This document shows positions 24,337 through 34,146 of a DNA stretch of 64,000 bases, piece by piece. This stretch comes from Streptomyces capillispiralis (GTDB lineage: Bacteria; Actinomycetota; Actinomycetes; Streptomycetales; Streptomycetaceae). The notes under the pieces are model-generated. The model was not told the origin of the DNA, made no database searches, and was given only the letters and a program-made list of their open reading frames with translations. Position numbers and translations under genes: made by a program. The first letter of the stretch is position 1. Each line of letters starts with the position of its first letter. The stretch covers positions 558,001-622,000 of the forward strand of contig NZ_VIWV01000001.1 in assembly GCF_007829875.1 (NCBI RefSeq), given 5' to 3'.

Positions 24337-25422
24337 TCAGAAGTCGAACTGGTCGATGTTCTCGGCGTTGAAGACGGTGGGCTTGCCGAGGTTGATCACG
24401 CCGTCCTTGCCGATGGTGTACTCGCCCATCGGGCCGGCCGTGAAGGTCTCGCCCTCCTTGCCGGTGATCTGGCCGGAGGACAGGGCGATCGCGGTGCGGG
24501 CGGCCAGCTCGCCGAGCTTGGCCGGGTCCCACAGCTCGAACGCCTCGACGGTGCCGTTCTTGACGTACTTGCGCATGTCGTTGGGGGTGCCGAGGCCGGT
24601 CAGCTTGACCTTGCCCTTGTACTTGGAGCCGGACAGGTACTGGGCGGCGGCCTTGATGCCGACGGTGGTCGGGGAGATGATCCCCTTCAGGTTCGGGTAC
24701 TCCTGGAGCAGGCCCTGGGTCTGCTGGAAGGACTGCTGGGCGTCGTCGTTGCCGTAGGCGACCTTGACCAGCTTCATGTCCTTGTACTCGGGCTTCTCGA
24801 GTTCGTCCTTCATGAACTCGATCCAGGCGTTCTGGTTGGTCGCGGTCTGCGCGGCGGACAGGATCGCGATCTCGCCCTTGTAGTCGATCTGCTCGGCGAG
24901 CAGCTGCACCTCGGTGCGGCCCAGGTCCTCACCGCTGGCCTGCGAGACGAAGGCGTTGCGGCAGTCGGGGGTGGTGTCGGAGTCGTAGGTGACGACCTTG
25001 ATGTCGTTCTTCATGGCCTGCTTGAGCGCCGTGCACAGGGCGCCGGGGTCCTGCGCGGACACGGCCATGGCGTCGACCTGCTGCTGGGTCAGGGTGTTGA
25101 CGTAGGAGACCTGTCCGGCGGTGTCGGTGGCGCTGGACGGGCCGACCTCCTTGTAGGTGGAGCCCAGTTCCTTCACGGCCTTCTCGCCGCCCTTGTCGGC
25201 GCTGGTGAAGTAGGGGTTGTTGACCTGCTTCGGCAGGAAGCCGACGGTCAGGCCCTTCTTGGTGGCCGCGTTCGGGTCGGCCTTGCCGGCCGAGGCCGCC
25301 GCGCCGCCGCCCTCGTTCTTCACGTCCTCCTTGGTGGTGCCACCGCAGGCGGTGGCGGCCAGGGCGAGCGAGGTGACGGTGGCGAGGGCCGCGCAGGTGC
25401 GGCGGATGGATGCCTTGCGCAT
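24337..25422 (-). CDS. rhaS: Rhamnose ABC transporter substrate-binding lipoprotein
   Basis: 361 residues from ATG at 25422. A signal peptide ends in a lipobox (ALAATAC), so the protein is anchored outside the membrane. The mature part is a type I (RbsB-like) sugar-binding protein: GLTVGFLPKQVNNPYF, DAMAVSAQDPGAL, VKLTGLGTPNDMRKYV. RhaS-type binding proteins of actinobacteria and rhizobia have the same length. It delivers L-rhamnose to the RhaPQ permeases. Fourth gene of the rhaTPQSM operon. Confidence 0.88.
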   Translation of the reverse strand: MRKASIRRTCAALATVTSLALAATACGGTTKEDVKNEGGGAAASAGKADPNAATKKGLTVGFLPKQVNNPYFTSADKGGEKAVKELGSTYKEVGPSSATDTAGQVSYVNTLTQQQVDAMAVSAQDPGALCTALKQAMKNDIKVVTYDSDTTPDCRNAFVSQASGEDLGRTEVQLLAEQIDYKGEIAILSAAQTATNQNAWIEFMKDELEKPEYKDMKLVKVAYGNDDAQQSFQQTQGLLQEYPNLKGIISPTTVGIKAAAQYLSGSKYKGKVKLTGLGTPNDMRKYVKNGTVEAFELWDPAKLGELAARTAIALSSGQITGKEGETFTAGPMGEYTIGKDGVINLGKPTVFNAENIDQFDF

Positions 25423-25450
25423 GGTGGGTTCCTTAGGGACGAGAGGGGGT

Positions 25451-26482
25451 TCAGGGGGTGGGAGTGGGGGCCTTGGTGCCCGGTGGGGCCGCGGCTGCCC
25501 GCCGTCCGGCCCGGGCGACGGCGATCTGCCGGACGACGCGGGGCCCCAGCACGGACAGCACCAGCAGCACACCGGTGACGACGATCTGCGACTGCGCGGA
25601 GACGTCCTGGAGGCTCATCACGTTCTGCAGCGCGCCGAGCAGGAAGACACCGGCGACGGCGCCGCCGAGGGTGCCCTTGCCGCCGTCGAAGTCGATGCCG
25701 CCGAGCAGGACGGCCGCGACGACGGACAGTTCCAGGCCGGTGGCGTTGTCGTAGCGGGCGCTGGCGTAGTGCAGGGCCCAGAAGACACCGGTGAGGGAGG
25801 CCATCAGGCCGGTCACGGTGAACAGGATCAGCTTCTGCCGCTTGACGCGGATGCCGGCGAACCGGGCGGCCTCCTCGCTGGCGCCGATCGCGAACAGCGA
25901 CCGCCCGAACGGGGTGGCGTGCAGGGCGACGACGGCGATGGCGAGCAGCACCAGGAAGGGCAGGAGCGCGTACGGGACGAACGTGTCGCCGATGCGTCCG
26001 GCCGCGAAGTCCAGGTACTGGACGGGGAAGTCGGTCACCGCGTCGGAGCCGAGCACGATCTGCGCGATGCCCCGGTAGGCGGCGAGGGTGCCGATGGTGA
26101 CGGCGAGGGACGGCAGTCCGAGCCGGGTCACCAGCAGGCCGTTGATCAGGCCGCAGACCACGCCGAGCAGCAGGCAGATCGGGATGATCGCCTCGATGGT
26201 CATGCCCTGGTTCCACAGGGCGCCCATCACCGCGCCGGACAGGCCGGCCGTGGAGGCCACGGACAGGTCGATCTCGCCGGAGACCACCAGCAGCGTCATG
26301 GGCAGCGCGATCAGCGCGATCGGCAGGGTGTTGCCGATGAGGAACGACAGGTTGAGCGCGTTGCCGAAGCCGTCGACGGTGGTGAAGGACAGCAGCAGGA
26401 CCACGACGAGCAGGGCGCCGACGGCTGTGTCCCACCTCAACGAGGCGGACCAGCGGCTCGCGCGCGTGAGGGACTCAGGCAT
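25451..26482 (-). CDS. rhaQ: Rhamnose ABC transporter permease
   Basis: 343 residues with about nine or ten membrane helices of the RbsC/BPD_transp_2 type (for example WDTAVGALLVVVLLLSFT and FLIGNTLPIALIALPMTLLV). The EIDLSVASTAGLSGA segment is the conserved signature of these permeases. Its start overlaps the end of the rhaP gene by 8 bp, so the two are translationally coupled. It forms the membrane channel together with RhaP. Confidence 0.88.
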   Translation of the reverse strand: MPESLTRASRWSASLRWDTAVGALLVVVLLLSFTTVDGFGNALNLSFLIGNTLPIALIALPMTLLVVSGEIDLSVASTAGLSGAVMGALWNQGMTIEAIIPICLLLGVVCGLINGLLVTRLGLPSLAVTIGTLAAYRGIAQIVLGSDAVTDFPVQYLDFAAGRIGDTFVPYALLPFLVLLAIAVVALHATPFGRSLFAIGASEEAARFAGIRVKRQKLILFTVTGLMASLTGVFWALHYASARYDNATGLELSVVAAVLLGGIDFDGGKGTLGGAVAGVFLLGALQNVMSLQDVSAQSQIVVTGVLLVLSVLGPRVVRQIAVARAGRRAAAAPPGTKAPTPTP

Positions 26483-27515
26483 GGCGGGCGTTCCTCTTCT
26501 TCAGGGCGGAGGCCACCCGCAGCGCGACGATCCGGTCGACCGCGATGGCGAGGATGAGCAGGATGCCGTTGATCGCGAGCACCCACACGGAGCTGACGCC
26601 GAGGGCGGGCAGCACGCTGTTGATGGAGGTCAGCAGCAGCGCGCCGAGGGCCGCGCCGTAGACGCTGCCGGAGCCGCCGGTGAAGACCACGCCGCCGACC
26701 ACGACCGCGCTGACGACGGTGAGTTCGTAGCCGTTGCCGGTGCCGGAGTCGACGTTGCCGAACCGGGCCAGGTACAGGGCGCCGGCGAGACCGGCGAGGG
26801 CGCCGCAGAAGGTGTACGCGGCGAGGATCCGCTTGCGCACGGGGATGCCGGCGAGGCGGGCCGCCTCCGGGTTGGAGCCGAGCGCGTACAGCTCGCGGCC
26901 GCTGCCGAAGTGCTTGAGGTAGTACGCCGTGGCCACGAGCACCGCGAGGGCGATGAGCGCCAGGTACGGCACCGCGGAGATGCCGCCGGAGCCGAAGTCT
27001 ACGAATCCGCCGGGCAGGTCGGCCGCGGTGATCTGGCGGGAGCCGACCCAGATGGAGTCGATGCCGCGGATGATGTAGAGCGTGCCGAGGGTGACCACGA
27101 GGGCGGGCACCTGGCCGGGGCTGACGAGCAGGCCGTTGAGCAGTCCGAAGGCGATGCCGAGCAGGACGGCCAGGGCGATGGCGACGACCGCGTTGCCGCC
27201 GCCCTGGAGGTAGGTGCCGGCGGCGAAGGCGCTGATGCCGAGGGTCGAGCCGACGGACAGGTCGACGTTGCGGGTGATGACGACAAGGGACTGGCCGGTG
27301 GCGACCAGGACCAGGATGGTCGCGTTCAGCAGCAGGTCCTTGATGCCCTGCTCGGACAGGAACTCGCTGTTGCCCGCCTGGGTGACGGCGATCATCACCA
27401 GGAAGACGACCAGGATGGCGAGTTCGCGCATCTTGAAGACGCGGTCGACCAGCCGGGTGGCGCCGGCCTTCGGCGCCTCGGCGACGGGAGCTTCTTCGGG
27501 AGCGGCGACCGTCAT
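26475..27515 (-). CDS. rhaP: Rhamnose ABC transporter permease
   Basis: 346 residues from ATG at 27515, which overlaps the rhaT stop codon (ATGA). It is of the RbsC type, with the signature [18 protein letters not shown] and about nine membrane helices ([37 protein letters not shown]). A short N-terminal acidic, Pro/Ala-rich cytoplasmic tail precedes the first helix. It pairs with RhaQ to form the heteromeric channel of the rhamnose importer. Confidence 0.88.
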   Translation of the reverse strand: MTVAAPEEAPVAEAPKAGATRLVDRVFKMRELAILVVFLVMIAVTQAGNSEFLSEQGIKDLLLNATILVLVATGQSLVVITRNVDLSVGSTLGISAFAAGTYLQGGGNAVVAIALAVLLGIAFGLLNGLLVSPGQVPALVVTLGTLYIIRGIDSIWVGSRQITAADLPGGFVDFGSGGISAVPYLALIALAVLVATAYYLKHFGSGRELYALGSNPEAARLAGIPVRKRILAAYTFCGALAGLAGALYLARFGNVDSGTGNGYELTVVSAVVVGGVVFTGGSGSVYGAALGALLLTSINSVLPALGVSSVWVLAINGILLILAIAVDRIVALRVASALKKRNARHA

Positions 27516-29029
27516 GCGGCGGCCCTCCCCGTTGCTGCGGCCATCACGGTTTCCTCGGTGGCGTCGGTACGGGAGATCTCGGCGGTGAGCCGGCCCTCGT
27601 GCATCACCAGCACGCGGTCGGCCATGCCGAGGATCTCGGGCAGGTCGGAGGAGATCATCAGGACGGCCACGCCGTCGGCGGCCAGCTGGGACAGCAGCCG
27701 GTGCACCTCGGCCTTGGTGCCGACGTCGATGCCGCGCGTGGGTTCGTCCACGATCAGCACCTTCGGCCCGGTGGCGAGCCACTTGGCGAGGACGACCTTC
27801 TGCTGGTTGCCGCCGGACAGGGTGTTCACGGTGTCGGCGATCCGGGCGTACTTCACCTGGAGCTTGACCGCCCAGTCGAGGGAGCGGCTGCGCTCGGCGC
27901 CGCGGTCCATCAGACCGGCCCTGACGGTGGTACGGAGTCCGGTGAGGCCGATGTTGCGCTCGATGGACATGTCCATCACCAGGCCCTGGGCGCGCCGGTC
28001 CTCGGGGACCAGGGCGAGGCCCGCCGCCATGGCGGTGGACGGGGCGCCGTTGGTGAGGCCGCGTCCGTCGACCTCGACCTCGCCCGCGTCCCAGCGGTCG
28101 ATGCCGAACACGGCGCGGGCCACCTCGGTGCGGCCGGCGCCGACCAGTCCGGCCAGTCCGACGATCTCGCCGCGCCGCACGTCGAAGGAGACGTCGGTGA
28201 AGACGCCCTCGCGGGTCAGCCGGCGCACGCTCAGGGCGACCTCGCCCGGGGTCACGTCCTGCTTGGGGTAGAGCTCTTCCAGGTCGCGGCCGACCATGCG
28301 GCGCACCAGGTCGTCCTCGGTCATGCCGGCGAGCGGCTCGCTGGCGATCCAGGCGCCGTCGCGCAGGGTGGTGACCTTCTGGCAGATCTCGAAGATCTCC
28401 TCCAGCCGGTGGGAGATGAACAGCACGGCGGCGCCCTGCTCGCGCAGGGTGCGCACGACGCCGAAGAGGCGGGCGACCTCGCTGCCGGTGAGCGCGGCGG
28501 TCGGCTCGTCCATGATCAGGACGCGGGCGTCGAAGGAGAGCGCCTTGGCGATCTCCACGATCTGCTGGTCGGCGATGGACAGGCCGCGGGCCGGACGGTC
28601 CGGGTCGAGTTCGACGCCGAGCCGCCGCATCAGGGCCGCGGTCGCGGCGTGCACCGCCTTGTGGTCGATGCGGCCGAGGCCGCGCCGGGGCTGCCGGCCC
28701 ATGAAGATGTTCTCGGCGATCGACAGGTCGGGGAAGAGCGTGGGCTCCTGGTAGATCACGGCGATGCCGGCGTCGCGGGCGTCGCCGGGGCCGTGGAAGA
28801 CCACGGGCGCGCCGTCGAGCAGCACCTGGCCGGCGTCCGGCCGGTGCACTCCGGCCAGCGTCTTGATGAGGGTCGACTTGCCGGCTCCGTTCTCGCCGGC
28901 GAGGGCGTGCACCTCCCCGGGGAACAGCTCCAGGGAGACGTCCCGCAGTGCGCGGACCGCGCCGAAGGACTTGGAGATGTCCCTCAGCGCGAGGACCGGG
29001 GACGGACCCGTGTCGGACGGGTGGGTCAT
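27512..29029 (-). CDS. rhaT: Rhamnose ABC transporter ATP-binding protein (two ATPase domains)
   Basis: 505 residues, the RbsA/MglA layout. Domain 1: Walker [10 protein letters not shown], signature LSIADQQ, Walker [12 protein letters not shown]. Domain 2 has a degenerate Walker A region ([11 protein letters not shown]), a proper signature (LSGGNQQKV) and Walker [13 protein letters not shown]; this asymmetry is normal for the family. First gene of the minus-strand operon rhaT-rhaP-rhaQ-rhaS-rhaM, driven by the promoter at 29099-29128 under the operator at 29073-29084. Name as in Rhizobium RhaSTPQ. Confidence 0.9.
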   Translation of the reverse strand: MTHPSDTGPSPVLALRDISKSFGAVRALRDVSLELFPGEVHALAGENGAGKSTLIKTLAGVHRPDAGQVLLDGAPVVFHGPGDARDAGIAVIYQEPTLFPDLSIAENIFMGRQPRRGLGRIDHKAVHAATAALMRRLGVELDPDRPARGLSIADQQIVEIAKALSFDARVLIMDEPTAALTGSEVARLFGVVRTLREQGAAVLFISHRLEEIFEICQKVTTLRDGAWIASEPLAGMTEDDLVRRMVGRDLEELYPKQDVTPGEVALSVRRLTREGVFTDVSFDVRRGEIVGLAGLVGAGRTEVARAVFGIDRWDAGEVEVDGRGLTNGAPSTAMAAGLALVPEDRRAQGLVMDMSIERNIGLTGLRTTVRAGLMDRGAERSRSLDWAVKLQVKYARIADTVNTLSGGNQQKVVLAKWLATGPKVLIVDEPTRGIDVGTKAEVHRLLSQLAADGVAVLMISSDLPEILGMADRVLVMHEGRLTAEISRTDATEETVMAAATGRAAA

Positions 29030-29072
29030 GAGGGCTCCTCGACGACGTCGGGGGGCTGCCCTCGCGACGTCG

Positions 29073-29084
29073 TGAAAGGTTTCA
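29073..29084. promoter_or_regulatory. LacI-type operator of the rhaT operon
   Basis: TGAAAGGTTTCA is a palindrome with 5-bp arms about 15 bp downstream of the -10 box of the rhaT promoter, in the position of a repressor roadblock. Confidence 0.6.
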
Positions 29085-29098
29085 ACTGGGTTGCCGGG

Positions 29099-29128
29099 AC
29101 GTTAGGCGCGGGACGCATGTCACGTCAA
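29099..29128 (-). promoter_or_regulatory. Promoter of the rhaT operon
   Basis: On the minus strand TTGACG (29123-29128) and TAACGT (29099-29104) are 18 bp apart, facing rhaT. Confidence 0.55.
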
Positions 29129-29202
29129 TGGGTGCCGGTCGAAAAACTTTCGACAGCTTCAGGTCACACGCTGGTCACGGAGGACGGTCTTGGCTCAAGG
29201 GG

Positions 29203-29231
29203 TTGACACCCCTTCGGGGGCGCCATAGCTT
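29203..29231 (+). promoter_or_regulatory. Promoter of the rhaI operon
   Basis: TTGACA (29203-29208) and TAGCTT (29226-29231) with 17-bp spacing; a perfect -35 hexamer. The expected transcription start falls at the edge of the operator at 29239-29250. Confidence 0.65.
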
Positions 29232-29238
29232 CCCGTCC

Positions 29239-29250
29239 TGAATCGTTTCA
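29239..29250. promoter_or_regulatory. LacI-type operator of the rhaI operon
   Basis: TGAATCGTTTCA, identical to the core of the operator at 7308-7323, lies 7 bp after the -10 box. Confidence 0.65.
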
Positions 29251-29290
29251 CTCTGTGGTCGATACGACCCGATGTCACAGGAGCCCCCAC

Positions 29291-30451
29291 GTGACCGAGC
29301 TCGCCGCGGCGAAGGCCGCTCTCAAGACCCAGGCCGTCGAGACGCCGTCGTGGGCGTACGGGAACTCCGGGACCCGGTTCAAGGTGTTCGCGCAGCAGGG
29401 CGTCCCCCGCACTCCGCAGGAGAAGCTGGACGACGCGGCCCAGGTGCACGCGTTCACGGGGGTCGCGCCGACCGTGGCGCTGCACATCCCGTGGGACAAG
29501 GTCACCGACTACGCGGCCCTGGCCCAGCACGCCGAGGACCGGGGCGTGCGGCTCGGCGCGATCAACTCCAACACCTTCCAGGACGACGACTACCGGCTGG
29601 GCAGCATCTGCCACCCGGACGCCGCCGTGCGCCGGAAAGCCGTCGACCACCTGCTGGAGTGCGTCGACATCATGGACGCCACCGGTTCCAAGGACCTCAA
29701 GCTGTGGTTCGCCGACGGGACGAACTACCCCGGGCAGGACGACATCCGGGCGCGGCAGGACCGGCTCGCCGAAGGGCTCGCCGAGGTGTACGAGCGGCTC
29801 GGGGACGACCAGCGGATGCTGCTGGAGTACAAGTTCTTCGAGCCGGCGTTCTACACGACGGACGTGCCGGACTGGGGCACCGCCTACGCGCACTGCCTGA
29901 AGCTGGGCGAGAAGGCGCAGGTGGTCGTCGACACCGGTCACCACGCCCCGGGGACCAACATCGAGTTCATCGTGGCGACGCTGCTGCGCGAGGGGAAGCT
30001 CGGTGGGTTCGACTTCAACTCGCGGTTCTACGCGGACGACGACCTGATGGTCGGTGCCGCCGACCCGTTCCAGCTGTTCCGGATCATGTACGAGGTGATC
30101 CGCGGCGGCGGGTTCACTCCCGGCGTGGCGTTCATGCTCGACCAGTGCCACAACATCGAGGCGAAGATCCCGGCGATCATCCGTTCTGTCATGAACGTCC
30201 AGGAGGCCACGGCGAAGGCGCTGCTGGTCGACGGGGCGGCGCTGGCCGCGGCGCAGGCCGCCGGGGACGTCCTCGAGGCGAACGCCGTGCTGATGGACGC
30301 GTACAACACGGACGTGCGTCCGCTGCTGCGCGAGGTGCGGGAGGAGATGGGGCTGGACCCCGAGCCGCTTGTCGCCTACCGGCGGTCCGGGTGGGCGGAG
30401 AAGATCGTCGCCGAGCGGGTCGGTGGGGAGCAGGCGGGGTGGGGCGCGTAG
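29291..30451 (+). CDS. rhaI: L-rhamnose isomerase
   Basis: 386 residues from GTG, CAGGAG 6 nt upstream. It converts L-rhamnose to L-rhamnulose. The protein is of the Pseudomonas stutzeri RhaI type (TIM barrel of the xylose isomerase superfamily) rather than E. coli RhaA. Metal ligands are visible in [13 protein letters not shown] (Glu), [13 protein letters not shown] (Asp, His) and [18 protein letters not shown]. First gene of the catabolic operon, preceded by a strong promoter and operator. Confidence 0.92.
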   Translation: MTELAAAKAALKTQAVETPSWAYGNSGTRFKVFAQQGVPRTPQEKLDDAAQVHAFTGVAPTVALHIPWDKVTDYAALAQHAEDRGVRLGAINSNTFQDDDYRLGSICHPDAAVRRKAVDHLLECVDIMDATGSKDLKLWFADGTNYPGQDDIRARQDRLAEGLAEVYERLGDDQRMLLEYKFFEPAFYTTDVPDWGTAYAHCLKLGEKAQVVVDTGHHAPGTNIEFIVATLLREGKLGGFDFNSRFYADDDLMVGAADPFQLFRIMYEVIRGGGFTPGVAFMLDQCHNIEAKIPAIIRSVMNVQEATAKALLVDGAALAAAQAAGDVLEANAVLMDAYNTDVRPLLREVREEMGLDPEPLVAYRRSGWAEKIVAERVGGEQAGWGA

Positions 30452-30593
30452 GCGTCTGCCGGGTTTCCGTTCGTCACGGGCCGCGGGCCGGTTGTGGCTG
30501 GTCGCGCCCGCGCGGCGGTAGCCGCACATTCGACATGGCCCCGCGCCCCCAGGGATATGCACTCACTCTCTCTCACGTAAGGACTGGACGTTC

Positions 30594-32633
30594 ATGGCCA
30601 CCCATCCCGAAGCCGCCGCTCTGCTCGCTCGATCGCACCGGCTCGGCGCCGACCCCCGCAACACCAACTACGCCGGCGGCAACACCTCCGCCAAGGGCAC
30701 CGGGACCGACCCCGTCACCGGGGGTGACGTGGAACTGATGTGGGTCAAGGGCTCCGGTGGCGACCTCGGGACGCTGACCGGGGCGGGGCTGGCCGCGCTG
30801 CGGCTGGACCGGCTGCGGGCGCTGACCGGCGTGTACCCGGGCGTCGAGCGCGAGGACGAGATGGTCGCCGCGTTCGACTACTGCCTGCACGGCAAGGGCG
30901 GCGCCGCCCCCTCGATCGACACCGCGATGCACGGCCTGGTCGACGCCGCGCACGTCGACCACCTCCACCCCGACTCCGGGATCGCGCTCGCCTGCGCGGC
31001 CGACGGGGAGAAGCTCACCGCCGAGTGCTTCGGCGACACCGTGGTGTGGGTGCCGTGGCGGCGGCCCGGCTTCCAGCTGGGCCTGGACATCGCCGCCGTG
31101 AAGGAGGCCAACCCGCAGGCCATCGGCTGTGTGCTCGGCGGGCACGGCATCACCGCGTGGGGCGACACCTCCGAGGAGTGCGAGCGCAACTCGCTGCACA
31201 TCATCCGCACCGCCGAGCGGTTCCTCGCCGAGCGCGGCCGGCCGGAGCCCTTCGGGCCGGTGATCGACGGCTACCAGGCGCTGTCCGAGGACGAGCGCCG
31301 GGAGCGGGCCGCCGCCCTGGCGCCGTACGTGCGGGCCGTCGCCTCGCTGGACCGGCCGCAGGTCGGGCACTTCGACGACTCCGACGCCGTACTGGACTTC
31401 CTGGCCCGGGCCGAGCACCCGCGGCTGGCCGCGCTCGGCACCTCCTGCCCGGACCACTTCCTGCGCACCAAGGTCCGCCCGCTGGTCCTCGACCTGCCGC
31501 CGGCCGCCCCGCTGGACGAGGCGGTCGCCCGGCTGAAGGAGCTGCACGCGGCCTACCGCGAGGAGTACGCCGCCTACTACGCGCGGCACGCGGAGCCGGA
31601 CTCCCCCGCGATGCGCGGTGCCGACCCGGCGATCGTGCTGGTGCCGGGCGTGGGCATGTTCAGCTTCGGCAAGGACAAGCAGACCGCGCGGGTGGCCGGC
31701 GAGTTCTACCTCAACGCGATCAACGTGATGCGCGGGGCGGAGGCGGTGTCCACGTACGCGCCGATCGAGGAGTCGGAGAAGTTCCGCATCGAGTACTGGG
31801 CGCTGGAGGAGGCCAAGCTCCAGCGGATGCCGAAGCCCAAGCCGCTCGCCACCCGGGTGGCGCTGGTGACCGGCGCGGGCAGCGGGATCGGCAGGGCGAT
31901 CGCCCAGCGGCTGGTGGCCGAGGGCGCCTGTGTCGTGGTGGCCGACCTGAACGGGGAGAACGCCGCGCAGGTCGCCGAGGAGCTGGGCGGGCCCGACAAG
32001 GCCGTCGCGGTGACCGTCGACGTGACGTCGGAGGAGCAGATCGCGGACGCCTTCAAGGCCGCCGTGCTCGCCTTCGGCGGCGTGGACCTGGTGGTGAACA
32101 ACGCCGGCATCTCGATCTCCAAGCCGCTCCTGGAGACGTCCGCGAAGGACTGGGACCTCCAGCACGACATCATGGCCCGCGGTTCCTTCCTCGTCTCGCG
32201 GGAGGCGGCCCGGGTGATGACCGCGCAGGAGCTGGGCGGGGACATCGTCTACATCGCGTCGAAGAACGCGGTGTTCGCCGGCCCGAACAACATCGCCTAC
32301 TCGGCCACCAAGGCCGACCAGGCGCACCAGGTGCGCCTCCTCGCCGCCGAGCTGGGCGAGCACGGCATCCGCGTCAACGGCGTCAACCCGGACGGCGTGG
32401 TGCGCGGCTCCGGGATCTTCGCGGGCGGCTGGGGCGCCAAGCGCGCGGCCGTGTACGGGGTGCCGGAGGAGAAGCTGGGCGAGTTCTACGCCCAGCGGAC
32501 GCTGCTCAAGCGCGAGGTGCTGCCCGAGCACGTGGCGAACGCCGTGTTCGCGCTGACCGGCGGCGACCTCACCCACACCACCGGACTGCACGTCCCGGTC
32601 GACGCCGGCGTCGCCGCCGCGTTCCTGCGATGA
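30594..32633 (+). CDS. rhaD: Bifunctional rhamnulose-1-phosphate aldolase / lactaldehyde dehydrogenase
   Basis: 679 residues, two fused enzymes. Residues 1-410 are a class II aldolase; the zinc site includes AAHVDHLHPDSG, and it splits rhamnulose-1-phosphate into DHAP and L-lactaldehyde. Residues 415-679 are an SDR (ALVTGAGSGIGRAIA, NNAGIS, YSATKA) expected to oxidise lactaldehyde to lactate with NAD. Such fusions are known as RhaEW or YuxG-type. The stop overlaps the rhaB start (ATGA). The lactate produced is the substrate of the lut genes downstream. Confidence 0.92.
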   Translation: MATHPEAAALLARSHRLGADPRNTNYAGGNTSAKGTGTDPVTGGDVELMWVKGSGGDLGTLTGAGLAALRLDRLRALTGVYPGVEREDEMVAAFDYCLHGKGGAAPSIDTAMHGLVDAAHVDHLHPDSGIALACAADGEKLTAECFGDTVVWVPWRRPGFQLGLDIAAVKEANPQAIGCVLGGHGITAWGDTSEECERNSLHIIRTAERFLAERGRPEPFGPVIDGYQALSEDERRERAAALAPYVRAVASLDRPQVGHFDDSDAVLDFLARAEHPRLAALGTSCPDHFLRTKVRPLVLDLPPAAPLDEAVARLKELHAAYREEYAAYYARHAEPDSPAMRGADPAIVLVPGVGMFSFGKDKQTARVAGEFYLNAINVMRGAEAVSTYAPIEESEKFRIEYWALEEAKLQRMPKPKPLATRVALVTGAGSGIGRAIAQRLVAEGACVVVADLNGENAAQVAEELGGPDKAVAVTVDVTSEEQIADAFKAAVLAFGGVDLVVNNAGISISKPLLETSAKDWDLQHDIMARGSFLVSREAARVMTAQELGGDIVYIASKNAVFAGPNNIAYSATKADQAHQVRLLAAELGEHGIRVNGVNPDGVVRGSGIFAGGWGAKRAAVYGVPEEKLGEFYAQRTLLKREVLPEHVANAVFALTGGDLTHTTGLHVPVDAGVAAAFLR

Positions 32634-34075
32634 GCGCCGTGCAGTCCTACGCCGCGGTCGACCTCGGCGCGTCCAGCGGGCGCGTCATGGTCGGCCGCGT
32701 CGGCCCCGACAGCCTGGAGCTGACCGAGGCCCACCGCTTCCCCAACCGGCCGGTGCGCGTGCCCGAAGGGCTGCGCTGGGACGTGCTGGGGCTGTACGCC
32801 GGTGTGCTGGACGGGCTGAGGCGGGCAGGGCAGGTCGACTCGGTCGGCATCGACAGCTGGGCCGTGGACTACGGGCTGCTGGACGCGGACGGGGCGCTGC
32901 TCGGCAACCCCGTGCACTACCGCGACGGCCGTACCGAGGGGATCGCGGAGAAGGTGTGGGCGACCGTCCCCGCCGAGGAGCTGTACGCCGCCACGGGGCT
33001 GCAGTACGCCCCGTTCAACACCCTGTACCAGCTGGCTGCGGCCCAGGGCACGGCCCAGCTGGCGCGGGCGGAGCGGCTGTTGCTGATCCCGGACCTGCTG
33101 ACGTACTGGCTCACCGGTGAGCAGGGCACGGAGCTGACCAACGCCTCGACCACCCAGCTCGTCGACCCGCGCACGCGGGACTGGGCGCACGGGGTGGCGC
33201 GGCGGCTGGGCATCGACCTCGCTCTGTTCGCGCCGCTGCGTCGGCCCGGGGACCCGGCCGGGGTGCTGCGGCCCGAGGTGCTGGAGGAGACCGGGCTGTC
33301 CGGGCCGGTGCCGGTGACGGCGGTCGGGTCGCACGACACCGCCTCCGCGGTCGCCGCGGTGCCCGCCGACGGTGAGCGGTTCGCCTACATCTGCACCGGC
33401 ACCTGGTCGCTGGCCGGGCTGGAGCTGGACGCACCGGTGCTCTCCGAGGAGAGCCGGGCCGCCAACTTCACCAACGAGCTGGGGCTGGACGGCACGGTCC
33501 GCTACCTGCGCAACATCATGGGCCTGTGGCTGCTCCAGGAGTGCCTGCGGGCGTGGGGCGGACCGGATCTGGGCGCCCTGCTCCGCGAGGCGGCCGAGGT
33601 GCCGGCGCTGCGGTCGGTGGTGGACGCCGGGGACGCGTCGTTCCTCGCGCCGGGGCGGATGCCGGAGCGGATCGCCGACGCCTGCCGGGCCTCGGGGCAG
33701 CCGGTGCCGGTCTCCCCCGCCGAGGTCACGCGCTGCATCCTCGACTCGCTCGCCCTGGCCCACCGCAGGGCCGTCGAGGAGGCGCAGCGGCTCGCCGGGC
33801 AGCCGGCCGACGTCGTGCACATCGTGGGCGGCGGCACCCGCAACGCCCTGCTGTGCCAGCTGACCGCGGACGCCTGCGGGCTGCCGGTGGTGGCCGGCCC
33901 GACGGAGGCGGCGGCGCTGGGCAACGTGCTGGTGCAGGCCCGGGCGCACGGACGGCTCGGTGACCTCGCCGGAATGCGGCGGCTGCTGGTCCGTACGCAG
34001 CCGCTGACCAGGTACGAACCGCGCGGCGGGACGCGGCGGTGGCAGGCGGCCCAGGCCCGCCTCGCCCGGGACTGA
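32630..34075 (+). CDS. rhaB: Rhamnulokinase
   Basis: 481 residues, FGGY carbohydrate kinase. The N-terminal phosphate loop is AAVDLGASSGRVMVG; the catalytic base lies in DSWAVDYGLLD; the nucleotide-binding C-terminal half has GSHDTASAVAAVP, CTGTWSLAGLE and VHIVGGGTRNALLCQ. It phosphorylates L-rhamnulose at C1 for the RhaD aldolase. The start overlaps rhaD by 4 bp, giving tight coupling and roughly equal amounts. Confidence 0.92.
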   Translation: MSAVQSYAAVDLGASSGRVMVGRVGPDSLELTEAHRFPNRPVRVPEGLRWDVLGLYAGVLDGLRRAGQVDSVGIDSWAVDYGLLDADGALLGNPVHYRDGRTEGIAEKVWATVPAEELYAATGLQYAPFNTLYQLAAAQGTAQLARAERLLLIPDLLTYWLTGEQGTELTNASTTQLVDPRTRDWAHGVARRLGIDLALFAPLRRPGDPAGVLRPEVLEETGLSGPVPVTAVGSHDTASAVAAVPADGERFAYICTGTWSLAGLELDAPVLSEESRAANFTNELGLDGTVRYLRNIMGLWLLQECLRAWGGPDLGALLREAAEVPALRSVVDAGDASFLAPGRMPERIADACRASGQPVPVSPAEVTRCILDSLALAHRRAVEEAQRLAGQPADVVHIVGGGTRNALLCQLTADACGLPVVAGPTEAAALGNVLVQARAHGRLGDLAGMRRLLVRTQPLTRYEPRGGTRRWQAAQARLARD

Positions 34076-34146
34076 CGGGGTCTCCCCGGGCCCCACTCCC
34101 CGGACTACTGTTCATACGACCGATGATCGATGTGCAAGGAGCCGCG

